From: Thermomicrobiales bacterium
GTDB lineage: Bacteria; Chloroflexota; Chloroflexia; Thermomicrobiales; UBA6265
Length of the DNA stretch: 42,049 nucleotides
Reading direction: 5' to 3'
Assembly (NCBI GenBank): GCA_023957015.1
Contig: JAMLHR010000022.1
Span: 1 to 42,049 of the forward strand
Part shown: positions 1 to 9,049 of the stretch, in pieces
How positions within the stretch are numbered: position 1 is the stretch's first letter
How the letters are laid out: the number at the start of each line of letters is the position of its first letter
The notes under the pieces: model-generated
What the model was told of the DNA's origin: nothing
The model's input: only the letters and a program-made list of their open reading frames with translations
The model's database searches: none
Program-made: the position numbers and the translations under genes

Positions 1-1324
1 CGACGAAGCCGCGCACGATCATCGCCATCGCCTCGTTCTTCTCCATGCCCCGCGACATCAGGTAGAAGAGCTGGTCCTCGCTCACCTTCGAGACGCTGGC
101 CTCGTGGCCCATCTGCACGTCGTCCTCGCGGACGTCGACGTAGGGGTAGGTGTCGGAGCGGCTGACCTGGTCGACCAGCAAAGCGTCGCACAAGACGTTG
201 GACTTCGACCCGTGCGCACCCTCGTTGATCTGGATCAGGCCGCGGTAGGACGTGCGGCCACCGCCGCGGGCGACCGACTTGGACAGGATCGACGACGACG
301 TGTGCGGCGCGGCGTGCACCATCTTGGCGCCCGCGTCCTGGTGCTGGCCCTCGCCCGCGAACGCGATCGAGAGGGTCTCACCCTTGGCGTGCTCGCCCAT
401 CAGGTAGACGGCCGGGTACTTCATGGTCACCTTGGAACCAAGGTTGCCATCCACCCACTCCATCGTCGCGTTCCTGAACGCCTGCGCTCGCTTGGTAACG
501 AGGTTATAGACGTTCTTGCTCCAGTTCTGGATGGTGGTGTAGCGGCAACGAGCACCTTCCTGGACCACGATCTCAACGACCGCGGAGTGCAGCGAATCGG
601 TGCTGTAGGTCGGAGCCGTACAGCCTTCGACGTAGTGCACATAGCTGCCCGGGGCAGCGATGATCAGCGTGCGCTCGAACTGACCCATATTCTCCGCATT
701 GATACGGAAGTAGGCCTGCAGAGGGACTTCCACCCGAACACCTTCCGGCACGTAGACGAAGGAGCCACCGCTCCAGACGGCCGTGTTCAGTGCCGCGAAC
801 TTGTTGTCGTTGTACGGAATGATGGTACCGAAGTACTGCTTCACCAGTTCCGGATACTCGCGGACAGCACCATCCATATCAAGGAAGATAACGCCGAGCT
901 TCTCCAGATCCTCGCGAAGCGAATGGTAGATGACCTCGGATTCGTACTGCGCACCCACACCGGCGAGGAACTTGCGTTCCGCCTCGGGAATGCCCAGCTT
1001 CTCGAAGGTGTCCTTGATGTACTCAGGCACATCGTCCCAGGTCTTGCCCATCGATTCGGCAGGTTTGATGTAATAGTAGATATCGTCGAAGTCGATCTCC
1101 TTGATCGCTTCGGCACCCCAGTTTGGCATCGGGCGATTGACGAAGTGGTCGTATGCCTGCAGGCGATATTCCAGCATCCACTCGGGTTCACCCTTCATGC
1201 GGCTGATGTTCTCCACCACCTCGCGGCTGAGGCCCTTTTCGGACTTATAGACGTAGTCTTCCTCGTCCCGGAATCCGTATTTGTAATCGCCAAGATCGAT
1301 ATCTGGCTTTGGTGTAGACACCAT
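1..1324 (-). CDS. sufB: SufB, Fe-S cluster assembly scaffold subunit (C-terminus cut by window edge)
   Basis: The minus frame from the ATG at 1324-1322 encodes 441 residues without a stop and runs off the left edge. The protein begins [18 protein letters not shown] and contains the SufB stretches [22 protein letters not shown] and [23 protein letters not shown]. SufB is usually about 465-470 residues, so only some 30 are missing. It is the scaffold of the SufBCD complex, which builds Fe-S clusters in the cytoplasm with the ATPase SufC. sufC lies 67 bases upstream on the same strand, so the two are probably cotranscribed. Oddity: from about base 430 to base 1 (the C-terminal third) codons end almost only in G or C and local GC is about 67%, against about 55% just upstream, while the reading frame and protein similarity continue unbroken. 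See findings. Confidence 0.95.
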   Translation of the reverse strand, partial: MVSTPKPDIDLGDYKYGFRDEEDYVYKSEKGLSREVVENISRMKGEPEWMLEYRLQAYDHFVNRPMPNWGAEAIKEIDFDDIYYYIKPAESMGKTWDDVPEYIKDTFEKLGIPEAERKFLAGVGAQYESEVIYHSLREDLEKLGVIFLDMDGAVREYPELVKQYFGTIIPYNDNKFAALNTAVWSGGSFVYVPEGVRVEVPLQAYFRINAENMGQFERTLIIAAPGSYVHYVEGCTAPTYSTDSLHSAVVEIVVQEGARCRYTTIQNWSKNVYNLVTKRAQAFRNATMEWVDGNLGSKVTMKYPAVYLMGEHAKGETLSIAFAGEGQHQDAGAKMVHAAPHTSSSILSKSVARGGGRTSYRGLIQINEGAHGSKSNVLCDALLVDQVSRSDTYPYVDVREDDVQMGHEASVSKVSEDQLFYLMSRGMEKNEAMAMIVRGFV

Positions 1325-1391
1325 GTGCGTGCTCCTTCACGGTTATTGCGTCATGATGCGATAACCGATTGTGGCCTGACAGAACGGACGA

Positions 1392-2189
1392 TTACGCCTC
1401 GATAGCGAACTCGGCCAGCAGCTTCTCGTAGCCCTTGGCTTCGAGTTCAAGCGCCAGCTCCGGACCGCCACTCTGAACCACACGACCGGTGATCATGATG
1501 TGGACGTGATCCGGCTTGATGTAGTCCAGCAGGCGCTGGTAGTGGGTGATCAGGAGGATACCCAGATTCGGGTTCATCAGATCGTTGACCTGCGAGGAAA
1601 CGACGCGAAGGGCATCGATATCGAGACCGGAATCGGTCTCATCCATCACAGCCAGGGTTGGATCGAGCAGCGCCATCTGCAAGATCTCTGCGCGCTTCTT
1701 CTCACCACCGGAGAAACCTTCGTTCAGGTAGCGGGTGGCGAAGCTCTCGTCGATCTTCAGCAGTTCCATCTTCTCCCGCATGAGCTTGCGGAACTCACGC
1801 GGGGTGAACGGCTTCTGATCGATACCGTCGCGCTTGGCGCGGGCATTGCGGACATTCGTCACGGCCATGCGGAGGAAGTTCGCCATGCTCACACCGGGGA
1901 TAACGGTGGGGTACTGGAAGGCCAGGAAGATACCGGCCTGGGCGCGCTCGTCTGGCTCGAGCTCGAGGATGTCTTCGCCGAAGAAGCGAATGCTACCCTC
2001 GGTGACCTCGTACTCTGGATTACCGGCGATGACGTTGGCCAGCGTGCTCTTGCCAGAACCATTCGGACCCATGATCGCGTGGATCTCGCCTTGATTTATG
2101 GTGAGGTTCACACCGCGAAGAATCTCAGTGTCCTCGATCGATACATGCAAATTCTCGATTTCAAGCATAGGAACCTGTGTAACCGACAT
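1392..2189 (-). CDS. sufC: SufC, ABC-type ATPase of the Suf Fe-S assembly complex
   Basis: 265 residues, the usual SufC length. Walker [10 protein letters not shown] is at about 41-49, the ABC signature FSGGEKKR at about 159-166, and Walker B with the family-specific [15 protein letters not shown] at about 181-196. SufC powers SufBCD during cluster assembly and is soluble, with no membrane segments. The second of two in-frame ATGs (2189) is chosen because GGAGGAAAC sits just before it; starting at 2201 would place that Shine-Dalgarno inside the gene and add only four residues. It is followed by sufB and preceded by a Fur-family gene on the same strand, consistent with iron-responsive expression. 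Confidence 0.96.
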   Translation of the reverse strand: MSVTQVPMLEIENLHVSIEDTEILRGVNLTINQGEIHAIMGPNGSGKSTLANVIAGNPEYEVTEGSIRFFGEDILELEPDERAQAGIFLAFQYPTVIPGVSMANFLRMAVTNVRNARAKRDGIDQKPFTPREFRKLMREKMELLKIDESFATRYLNEGFSGGEKKRAEILQMALLDPTLAVMDETDSGLDIDALRVVSSQVNDLMNPNLGILLITHYQRLLDYIKPDHVHIMITGRVVQSGGPELALELEAKGYEKLLAEFAIEA

Positions 2190-2256
2190 TGTTTCCTCCA
2201 TTAATCGGCACCACTACCCGGCGTAGCAGCACGCAATTTCACTCTGATGAGCCCCG

Positions 2257-2673
2257 TTACTGGTTCGCTTCCAGCTGGGCCAGGCAGTCTGGACAGACGC
2301 CTTCAAACAAGGTGTGGTGTCGCATGATCTTCCATCCGCTCTGCTCGGCAGCAACCGCCTCGCAGGATGTGGAGACCTCGACGTTCACATCCACCAATGC
2401 GCCGCACGCGGTGCAATGCACGTGATCATGACGATCCGTACGCTTGTCGAACCGACTGGCCTGATCGGCGAATGTGAGCTCCTGGATGAGATCGTGCTCC
2501 GCCAACAGATGCAGCGTGCGGTAGACGGTGCCATACGCGATCGATGGGTAACGTTGCTTAACCCGCTCGAAGATCTCACCGGCAGTGAGATGTCCTTCCG
2601 CGTTTTCCACTTCCTCCAGGATGATCGCCCGCTGGGCGGTATTCCTGTATGCTCCTCGAACCGCGCTGGACAT
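2257..2673 (-). CDS. Fur-family metal-responsive transcriptional repressor
   Basis: 138 residues beginning MSSAVRGAYRNTAQRAIIL. The N-terminal winged helix includes the recognition segment SIAYGTVYRTLHLL (about 44-57). The C-terminal metal domain has the HDHVHC cluster (His82, His84, His86) and two CxxC zinc knuckles (Cys87/Cys90 and Cys127/Cys130). An upstream in-frame ATG at 2781 would add 36 unrelated residues; the chosen start has GGCGGAG a few bases ahead. The gene lies just upstream of sufC and sufB on the same strand, so it may sense iron or oxidative stress and control Fe-S assembly as well as itself. Fur, PerR and Zur cannot be separated with certainty, but the adjacent box resembles a Fur or PerR site rather than a Zur site. 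Confidence 0.9.
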   Translation of the reverse strand: MSSAVRGAYRNTAQRAIILEEVENAEGHLTAGEIFERVKQRYPSIAYGTVYRTLHLLAEHDLIQELTFADQASRFDKRTDRHDHVHCTACGALVDVNVEVSTSCEAVAAEQSGWKIMRHHTLFEGVCPDCLAQLEANQ

Positions 2674-2727
2674 TCTCCGCCTTCCATGCTGTGAACTGCT
2701 GTTGGCATTCGCATAATCATTCCCAGG

Positions 2728-2742
2728 TGAGAATGATTCTCG
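2728..2742 (-). promoter_or_regulatory. Fur-box-like operator
   Basis: TGAGAATGATTCTCG contains the perfect 6-1-6 palindrome GAGAAT-G-ATTCTC (2729-2741) and matches the classical Fur 7-1-7 pattern TGATAATNATTATCA at most positions. It lies just downstream of a minus-strand -10 box (2754-2759) and 55 bases upstream of the fur start, which suits autorepression. A second GAATGATT half site, in the opposite orientation, occurs at 2714-2721. Confidence 0.75.
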
Positions 2743-2753
2743 ATCACACATGT

Positions 2754-2781
2754 AGTATAGCAGCCCGGTCGGAATTCTCAA
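2754..2781 (-). promoter_or_regulatory. Predicted sigma-70-type promoter of the fur-family gene
   Basis: On the minus strand TTGAGA (2776-2781) and TATACT (2754-2759) are separated by 16 bases. Each matches the consensus at five of six positions. The predicted start site would fall just before the Fur-like box at 2728-2742. Confidence 0.55.
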
Positions 2782-2854
2782 CAGGCGTATCCGTCACCGA
2801 TACGACTGACCAAGAGTATATCCGATGCAGGAAGTCGGTTATTGCAGGTGAAAG

Positions 2855-4033
2855 CTAAACGATCCACTGCCCGTTCGCGAACAGCAATGCAAGCGTGACC
2901 ATCGCCATGAGGAAGACGCTAAGCAATCCATACTTCAGAGCAGGAAGCTGTGGACGATCGGTAACCATAGCTGCCAGCGTAATGTAGACACCAATCGCTG
3001 GCAAAAGCATCCTGCCCTGAGAAACGATGAAGAACATACATTGAAGGATGATCAGACCGCTAAAGAGCGTAAGCGCGGGTCCGAAGCGCCGATACATGGG
3101 GACGAGTGTGGCTACCCAGAGTAACCAGATTCCTATGTTGAGCAGGAGTGTTGGCGAGCTCAAATCATTGGCGATCCAGCCCATCGGATCGTTCATCAAC
3201 GCTTCGAGATACATACCTGTACGATCCTGATAGCTTCCCCAATGATCCTGGACGGTGTAAAACCGGAAGGGACTCCCGAGCTCAATCCATTGCCAAACCA
3301 TGTATGACAGAAGTCCGAGCGGGGAGATCAGCACCAGCCCAACCAGTCTTCGTCTCTGCACACCCGCCTGCCAGGCGAGGTACAACAAGGTTGGTATGAG
3401 GAATACACCGGTCACACGCGTAGCGGTAGCGACGGCAACCACCACTGCCGCTGCCAGCCACATACGCCGCCTGCTCAGCAGGAACATCGCGACCGTCAAC
3501 GCGATGAAGAGCGATTCCGTATATCCAGCACTGAGAAAGAAACTGAAGGGTGAGACCAGAAACAGAGCCACTCCCAGTACCGCAACGTCATCGGATGCGA
3601 ACTGCCGGTAGAACACCGTCAATAACCAGGTTGCAATCAACAGGAACAGCGTTGAGAGGATGACGGCGACCCACCGATAATCCGTTATCTGGAGATGACT
3701 GCCGAAAAGGTGTCTGACGATGCCCAGCAATCCCGGGTACACGGGAAAGAAAGCAGAGTTGACAGCATCCGGAGAGCGATCATACCCGTAATTGGCGATG
3801 GTGACGTAGTGCCAGGTATCCCAGTTACCCCAAACGGTGAGCGAGCGCGGTGACCCCAAATCCTCCACCGGAGGAATCAATCGTCCCACATGCCAGGCCA
3901 GCATCCACAGCACAAGACGAGTGCAGGCTGCCAGCGCGACCATCTGCATCGGCAAATCGCAGAGAACACGACGCAGATTCCTGAGACCCGGTACCTTCAT
4001 TGGAACCACACGCAACCTTGGCCGCATCGCCAT
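2855..4033 (-). CDS. Polytopic membrane mannosyltransferase of the PIG-V/Gpi18-like type
   Basis: 392 residues with about nine to ten hydrophobic segments. After an N-terminal basic stretch and the first membrane helix comes the extracytoplasmic acidic motif WGNWDTWHYVTIANYGY, followed by FFPVYPGLLGIVRHLFG. This WD..HY...A..GY...FFP.YP pattern is characteristic of bacterial relatives of the GPI mannosyltransferase PIG-V (COG5542), which use a polyprenyl-phosphate sugar at the outer face of the membrane. The acceptor is unknown. It starts 15 bases after the glutaminase stop on the same strand and is probably the last gene of that transcript. The start is uncertain: ATGs at codons 1, 3 and 12 are all weakly supported. 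A GT39-type glycosyltransferase is the main alternative. Confidence 0.7.
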   Translation of the reverse strand: MAMRPRLRVVPMKVPGLRNLRRVLCDLPMQMVALAACTRLVLWMLAWHVGRLIPPVEDLGSPRSLTVWGNWDTWHYVTIANYGYDRSPDAVNSAFFPVYPGLLGIVRHLFGSHLQITDYRWVAVILSTLFLLIATWLLTVFYRQFASDDVAVLGVALFLVSPFSFFLSAGYTESLFIALTVAMFLLSRRRMWLAAAVVVAVATATRVTGVFLIPTLLYLAWQAGVQRRRLVGLVLISPLGLLSYMVWQWIELGSPFRFYTVQDHWGSYQDRTGMYLEALMNDPMGWIANDLSSPTLLLNIGIWLLWVATLVPMYRRFGPALTLFSGLIILQCMFFIVSQGRMLLPAIGVYITLAAMVTDRPQLPALKYGLLSVFLMAMVTLALLFANGQWIV

Positions 4034-4048
4034 TCACATACGGAGCAA

Positions 4049-5056
4049 CTACTCCGCTGACTCCGATGCAAACAGGGTGATCCCGAGTTCGCGCGCCAGA
4101 TACGCCGCCACGAGTTGGCCCTTGACGCTGTTGCCGATGGCATCCAGCCGAGGCGCATAGGTACCCAAGCCACCCTTACCCGGTGCGATGCAGACGATGC
4201 CGCCGCCTATACCACTTTTCCCCGGCATACCGGTGAGATAAAGCCAATCACCGGACGTCTCATACATACCGGCGGTCACCATCACTACCAGCGCGTAGTG
4301 ACATGTCTCCGCGTTCACAACCTGTTCGTGGGTCACCGGGTTCACGCCACCATCGGCGAGGGTAGCACCCATCACCGCCAGGTCGCGCGCCGATACCGCC
4401 AGCGAGCAAGCTCGCGTGTAGAGGTCGAGGGCTTCAGCGGCATCACAATAGACGCGACCACGTTCCTCCAACGCATCCACGATCGAACGATTGCGGAAGT
4501 TGGTTGTGGAAGCAGATGCGTAGACATCTTCCATCACGACCAAGGACCGACCTGCCAGACGAGACAAGCCCTCAAGCAGGAAATCCCACTTTTCTTCCTT
4601 GGTATCACCGAGAGCCATGCTGGTGGTAGCGATCGCCCCGGAGTTGACCATGGGATTCGTGCGACCATCCGCACTACGCTCGATGGCACTGACGGAGTTG
4701 AACGGATAGCCAGTTGCATTCACACCAATGCGTTCTCGCATCTCGGTGGGACCGTAGTGATCAGCCACCAGCGCGAACACGAATGGCTTAACTACGCTCA
4801 TGATCGGGAAAAGAGCGTCACAATCGCCAGCCGATGTCTCGATACCCATGGTGCTGATAACACTGATGCCAAACAGATCGGGTTCGACCTCGGCCAGGGC
4901 CGGATAGACCGTGGAACATGCGCCTTCAGTGTTGTCTCGATACATCTCGTATGCGGTCTGGACGCGGTTTCGGCGTTGATCCAGCGGCGGAAGTGAGCCG
5001 GTGGAGACATACTCCTGCCGCAATTCGTCCAGGTGGAAGTCATTCAGATTATCCAT
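4049..5056 (-). CDS. glsA: Glutaminase (GlsA family)
   Basis: 335 residues, slightly above the usual 305-310 of bacterial serine-dependent glutaminases. It hydrolyses L-glutamine to glutamate and ammonia in the cytoplasm. Visible family features are the S-x-x-K catalytic pair (Ser87 and Lys90 in FPIMSVVKPF), GRTNPMVNSGAI (about 131-142), and the glycine-rich GMPGKSGIGGGI near the C-terminus. The ATG at 5056 is preferred over 5074 because GAGGG stands seven bases ahead of it. It lies 39 bases after the OppC-like permease and is probably cotranscribed with the peptide importer, which would couple amino-acid or peptide uptake to glutamine breakdown. A 7-bp inverted repeat spans the leader (5057-5090). 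Confidence 0.93.
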   Translation of the reverse strand: MDNLNDFHLDELRQEYVSTGSLPPLDQRRNRVQTAYEMYRDNTEGACSTVYPALAEVEPDLFGISVISTMGIETSAGDCDALFPIMSVVKPFVFALVADHYGPTEMRERIGVNATGYPFNSVSAIERSADGRTNPMVNSGAIATTSMALGDTKEEKWDFLLEGLSRLAGRSLVVMEDVYASASTTNFRNRSIVDALEERGRVYCDAAEALDLYTRACSLAVSARDLAVMGATLADGGVNPVTHEQVVNAETCHYALVVMVTAGMYETSGDWLYLTGMPGKSGIGGGIVCIAPGKGGLGTYAPRLDAIGNSVKGQLVAAYLARELGITLFASESAE

Positions 5057-5090
5057 GGTAAAGCCCTCACGCAAACAATACGACTTTACC
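5057..5090 (-). promoter_or_regulatory. Inverted repeat enclosing the glsA ribosome binding site
   Basis: On the minus strand GGTAAAG (5084-5090) and CTTTACC (5057-5063) are perfect complements separated by 20 bases. The second arm fills the space between the GAGGG ribosome binding sequence and the ATG, so the hairpin would hinder initiation. The match is clear; a regulatory role is inference. Confidence 0.4.
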
Positions 5091-5095
5091 TAAGT

Positions 5096-6061
5096 TTACC
5101 CCCGCTTCATCCATGGATCGACCGCATCGCGCAAGCCATCACCAAGGAAATTGAACGCTAATACCGTCAGCGAAAGCGTCACCGCGGGGAAAACCAGCAT
5201 ATATGGATAGGCACGCATGTTGGGAATCGCTTCCGCGATCATCAATCCCCAACTCGGCATGGGTGGAATCACACCCAAACCAAGGAAACTAATACCTGCT
5301 TCGTACAGAATCGCACCGGGAATACCCAGCGTACTGGCCACCACCACCGGGGCCAACGTATTCGGGAGCACGTGCTTCAGCAGGATACGTCGGTCTTCGG
5401 CACCTGCACTGCGAGCTGCTTCCACGAACTCACGCTCCTTGAGAGACATCGATCCCGCCCGCACGATACGGGCGACCGTGAGCCAGCCGATAAGGCCAAG
5501 TCCGATATAGACACCAATTAAACCTCCTGTTTGCGCATCAAATCTGGCCAGAGCTGCCAGAAATCCGGTTTGCTCCTGCCCCAGAGCAAGTTGCCCGCGC
5601 AAGAAAGTCATAATCACAACAACGAACAACAAGTTGGGCAGCGCATAGAGCACATCGACAACACGCATGATGATCATGTCCCAAGCACCACCGAAGTAAC
5701 CGGCAATAGCCCCCAGTGGCACGCCGATCACCAGGATGACTAGTTGGACCACGAAACCAACGGTAAGGCTGACGCGCGCACCAAACACAAGTCGGGTGAG
5801 GATGTCACGCCCCAACTGATCCGTCCCAAACGGATGCGCCCAGCTCGGGGGCTTGGTAACCAGGCCGTAATCCTGCTTCGAGTATGAGTATGGGCTCAGG
5901 TACGGACCAAAGATCGCCACCAACATCAGGAACAGGATGAACCACATTGAGATGACTGCGAGCTTGTTCTTGCGTAATCGACGAAACGCCTGCTTCCACA
6001 AGCCTTCGATCTCGCGTACATGCGTTCGATCAGCGGTCTGTGCCACGGTCACTGCTGCCAT
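5096..6061 (-). CDS. Peptide/oligopeptide ABC transporter permease, DppC/OppC type
   Basis: 321 residues. A cytoplasmic N-terminus (KQAFRRLRKNKLAVISM) leads into the first membrane helix, followed by the periplasmic YGLVTKPPSWAHPFGTDQLGRDILTR region typical of OppC/DppC and five further helices. The EAA loop reads EAARSAGAEDRRILLKHVLP at about 235-254, the contact site for the ATPase. The protein ends DPWMKRG. With the OppB-like protein 21 bases upstream it should form the membrane channel for an imported peptide or similar solute. No partner ATPase genes (OppD/OppF) lie in this window. Confidence 0.93.
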   Translation of the reverse strand: MAAVTVAQTADRTHVREIEGLWKQAFRRLRKNKLAVISMWFILFLMLVAIFGPYLSPYSYSKQDYGLVTKPPSWAHPFGTDQLGRDILTRLVFGARVSLTVGFVVQLVILVIGVPLGAIAGYFGGAWDMIIMRVVDVLYALPNLLFVVVIMTFLRGQLALGQEQTGFLAALARFDAQTGGLIGVYIGLGLIGWLTVARIVRAGSMSLKEREFVEAARSAGAEDRRILLKHVLPNTLAPVVVASTLGIPGAILYEAGISFLGLGVIPPMPSWGLMIAEAIPNMRAYPYMLVFPAVTLSLTVLAFNFLGDGLRDAVDPWMKRG

Positions 6062-6082
6062 ACTGGATTTTCCTCTCCATGG

Positions 6083-7012
6083 TTAGCGGGACATCCGCGG
6101 ATCAAGCAACGGATAGATTAAGTCAACGATCAGGTTCATAAGGGTGATGATGAAGCCGAAGAGCAGCACTGTTCCCAGAACCACCGGATAATCGCGCGAA
6201 GAGATAGACGATACGAAATACCGCCCAAGTCCAGGCACACCACAAATGGTCTCCACAAAGAACGAGCCGGTGATGATATCAGCAAACACCACACCACCCA
6301 CCGTGACAACCGGGAGCAACGCGTTTCTCAGCGCATGCCTGACCACCACGATGCGCTCTCGCTGACCTTTGGCGCGGGCGGTACGGACATAATCCGAACT
6401 CAACACATCGAGCAAACTGGACCTGGTGTACCTGGCAAGAATGGCAGACGGATAAAACGCCAGCGCGATGGCGGGAATGATGATCTTGACGCTGAACACC
6501 CCGTCCCAACCGTTCGTTGGTAGCCAGCCGAGATAGCTGGCGAAGAACAACACCAGCAAACTGGCGATGACATAGCTTGGCGTAGAGATACCAACAATAG
6601 CTGCGAAACTGGAAAGGTAATCAGCCCAGGTGTTGTGACGTACGGCACCAATTGTGCCCAGCGTGACACCAACGATCATTGCGATCACCATAGACACCAG
6701 CCCCAACTGAATCGATACGGGTAACGTGTCAGAAATGATATCCGTAACCGTACGGGAGCGACTGGTGAAACTCGGTCCAAAATCGCCCTGGAGTACATTC
6801 TTCAGATAGTTTATGTACTGCTGCCACAATGGGTCATTCAGGCCATATGCTTCGTTGAGCTTATCCACAACCGCTTTCGGTAGTGGTTTGTCCTGGTTGC
6901 TCCAGGGACTACCGGGGGTAGCGTGAACCAAAAAAAACGTGATGGTATAGATGGCAAGCATGGTTGGAAAAATCAACAACACGCGTCTGATAACGTAGGC
7001 GGATCGATTCAC
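6083..7012 (-). CDS. Peptide/oligopeptide ABC transporter permease, DppB/OppB type
   Basis: 309 residues from a GTG start at 7012, chosen because GGGTGAGG lies eight bases ahead and the protein then begins NRSAYVIRRVLLIFPTMLA, the normal start of OppB/DppB. An open frame continues upstream to an ATG at 7153 but adds 47 residues that overlap the binding-protein gene. Six hydrophobic segments are visible. The EAA-type loop reads YVRTARAKGQRERIVVVRHA and the C-terminus LIYPLLDPRMSR. It pairs with the OppC-like permease directly downstream and the binding protein directly upstream. Confidence 0.92.
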   Translation of the reverse strand: MNRSAYVIRRVLLIFPTMLAIYTITFFLVHATPGSPWSNQDKPLPKAVVDKLNEAYGLNDPLWQQYINYLKNVLQGDFGPSFTSRSRTVTDIISDTLPVSIQLGLVSMVIAMIVGVTLGTIGAVRHNTWADYLSSFAAIVGISTPSYVIASLLVLFFASYLGWLPTNGWDGVFSVKIIIPAIALAFYPSAILARYTRSSLLDVLSSDYVRTARAKGQRERIVVVRHALRNALLPVVTVGGVVFADIITGSFFVETICGVPGLGRYFVSSISSRDYPVVLGTVLLFGFIITLMNLIVDLIYPLLDPRMSR

Positions 7013-7077
7013 GTGTGGTACCTCACCCCAACAACAAGGACGGCTGGCTGTTGCACCAGCCGCCCAAGAGCATCCGT

Positions 7078-8805
7078 CTAATGTGCAGCGATCTTCGGCA
7101 GACGCAGATGCACGTAGGCCAAAATCGGCTGCATGTGGAAATCCACCACCCATGGCTTGATGGCCACGGTGCCGACGCCACGATAGACCGGGATGTAAGC
7201 CGCATCCTCAACCAGAATCACTTCCGCCTGACGATAGAGCTCGGCACGACGCTCTGGATCGGTCTCGGAAACTGCTTCCTTGGCGAGCGCGTCATACTCT
7301 TCGTTCTTCCAACTGAGATAGTAGTGATCGCTCCAGCTAACGAAGTTCTGGTTGTGCCAATTGGACGGGTCGGCGAAGTCAGAACCCCACGTGCCGTATT
7401 TGGTGTTGAACGGCTGATCCTTGCGACTCATGTTGTAGTCAGAATAGGTGGAGGCATCGATAGGATTGAGTTTCACCTTGATACCGAGCACCTCAGGCCA
7501 TCGTTGCTCCAGATACTCAGCAACCAGTTTCAAGTTGCCTGAGGTGCGATAACTGTATTCAAGCTCGATTGTGCTCGGATCATACCCCGATGCAGCCAAG
7601 GCGGCGAGGGCTGCCTCTTCACCAACCGGGTTCGTCGCATCCGGATTGTTACCCGGAATATCCGCAGGAACCACATTGAGAGCTGCTGTTGCCGTGCCCT
7701 TCAGGATGACATCCGCAACAACATCGCGATCAATCGCAGCGTAAAGGGCGCGGCGAAAATCTGCATTGCTGGTCGGTTCCGTCTTGGCGTCACAGGTCAC
7801 CATACGGCAGTTGGACTGCTCAAAGGTGTGAATCTCGGCCATGGCCGTCTCGTCACCCGCAATGCGCTCAAGATCTCCAGATTCTGGCCAAACGAAATCA
7901 AGCTCGTCATTCTCGTAGCTTGTATACTCCTGAGTGCTATCATCCGGGAAGATCGTATACTCCGCCCGCGTGATTGTGGGAGTATCGCCGTAGAAATGCT
8001 CATTTTGCTCTAGCACGATGCGCTGGTCGTGGCTCCATTCCACCATCTTAAACGGACCATTGGAGACGATGTTCTCAGCCTCGACCCAAGCATCACCGTG
8101 TTCCTCCACCGCAGATTTGGGTACGGGGCAATAGGTCCACGTACTTGCGAGCAGTGGGAAGAATGGCGTGGGTTCCTCCATCATGACGTGGAGCGTTAAC
8201 TCATCCACCGCATGGACACCGAGTTCATTGAAGTCCATTGGGTTCTCTTCTGCATCAATCGCCAAGCCGTTCTTGATCGGATGCATGGCCGGACGATAGA
8301 GGCTCAGCGTCTCAGGATCAAGCACCCGCTTCCAGGAGTATTCGAAGTCGGCGGCTGTAATCGATTCGCCGTTGCTCCACTTCAAATTGTCACGTAGATG
8401 GAAGGTGAATTCCGTACCATCTTCGTTGATATCCCAACTCTCGGCACAGCGTGGTACAACCTCCCCCGTTATCATGTCTATCCCAGTGAGCCCATCGAAT
8501 ATGTTGAAGAAGATCCCGAGTTCGTCGTAGCCGCTACTTACACCTGGATCCATCGAATCTGGCTCAGACATGGACAAACGTATATGCTGCTCCTCGGCCA
8601 ACTCAACGCCCTCAGGCGCAGGAACATGGACACCGGGGCTGCTCTCACCCGCTTCCTGGGCCACAATGGCCCGAGGAAACACATAGGCAAGGCCGGCGGC
8701 ACCACCCACTGCCAATGTCCGCTGCATCAATGTGCGCCGACTCTGTCGATTCGAGAACGCTTCATGCAAGAGCTCGTCGAGTTCATTTCTGACATCCGGT
8801 TTCAT
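7078..8805 (-). CDS. Extracellular solute-binding protein family 5 (peptide ABC importer), Tat-type signal
   Basis: 575 residues. An N-terminal region with NRQSRRTLMQ precedes a hydrophobic stretch (TLAVGGAAGLAYVFPRA) and an AQEAG processing-like site, so export by the twin-arginine pathway is likely. The mature part has the family-5 hallmarks: LRDNLKWSNGESITAADFEYSWKR split across the first lobe, DGLTGIDMITGEVVPRCAESW near the start, and a C-terminal YRQAEVILVEDAAYIPVY. The protein should capture oligopeptides, or a related ligand, outside the membrane for the two permeases downstream. The ATG at 8805 is preferred over 8829 because GGAGG lies seven bases ahead. A good promoter stands 110 bases upstream. 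Confidence 0.92.
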   Translation of the reverse strand: MKPDVRNELDELLHEAFSNRQSRRTLMQRTLAVGGAAGLAYVFPRAIVAQEAGESSPGVHVPAPEGVELAEEQHIRLSMSEPDSMDPGVSSGYDELGIFFNIFDGLTGIDMITGEVVPRCAESWDINEDGTEFTFHLRDNLKWSNGESITAADFEYSWKRVLDPETLSLYRPAMHPIKNGLAIDAEENPMDFNELGVHAVDELTLHVMMEEPTPFFPLLASTWTYCPVPKSAVEEHGDAWVEAENIVSNGPFKMVEWSHDQRIVLEQNEHFYGDTPTITRAEYTIFPDDSTQEYTSYENDELDFVWPESGDLERIAGDETAMAEIHTFEQSNCRMVTCDAKTEPTSNADFRRALYAAIDRDVVADVILKGTATAALNVVPADIPGNNPDATNPVGEEAALAALAASGYDPSTIELEYSYRTSGNLKLVAEYLEQRWPEVLGIKVKLNPIDASTYSDYNMSRKDQPFNTKYGTWGSDFADPSNWHNQNFVSWSDHYYLSWKNEEYDALAKEAVSETDPERRAELYRQAEVILVEDAAYIPVYRGVGTVAIKPWVVDFHMQPILAYVHLRLPKIAAH

Positions 8806-8917
8806 TCCATGAACCTCCAGTGTCCACACGCTGTGAACGCTGCATACGAAAAGATGCAGCCCCTAGTGGCGGCATCACATCTTGATCATGGCTTCGTTGC
8901 CAATACGAGAATGGCCT

Positions 8918-8948
8918 ATTATGTATCCGGATGACTGCATGGTGTCAA
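8918..8948 (-). promoter_or_regulatory. Predicted promoter of the peptide importer-glutaminase operon
   Basis: On the minus strand a perfect TTGACA (8943-8948) is followed after 19 bases by CATAAT (8918-8923, five of six). The spacer is slightly long; the alternative -10 TACATA would give 17. The leader to the binding-protein start would be about 105 bases. Beyond this promoter nothing else stands out in the gene-free stretch 8806-9049. Confidence 0.5.
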
Positions 8949-9049
8949 TAGCTCACGCGGATAGGTTGGTGAATCGATTCCAGAAGAATCTTTGCAAGTA
9001 GAACAGTCTCTTCGCGTTATTGTTGGCGGACAACACCCAATCGAAACGA

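Noticed and set aside
104..1405. Long plus-strand open frame (433 codons)
   Set aside because: Antisense shadow of sufB; its composition follows from the codon bias of the real gene.
6083..7153. Longer OppB start at ATG 7153
   Set aside because: The extra 47 residues overlap the binding-protein gene and are unlike OppB; the GTG at 7012 has a good ribosome binding site.
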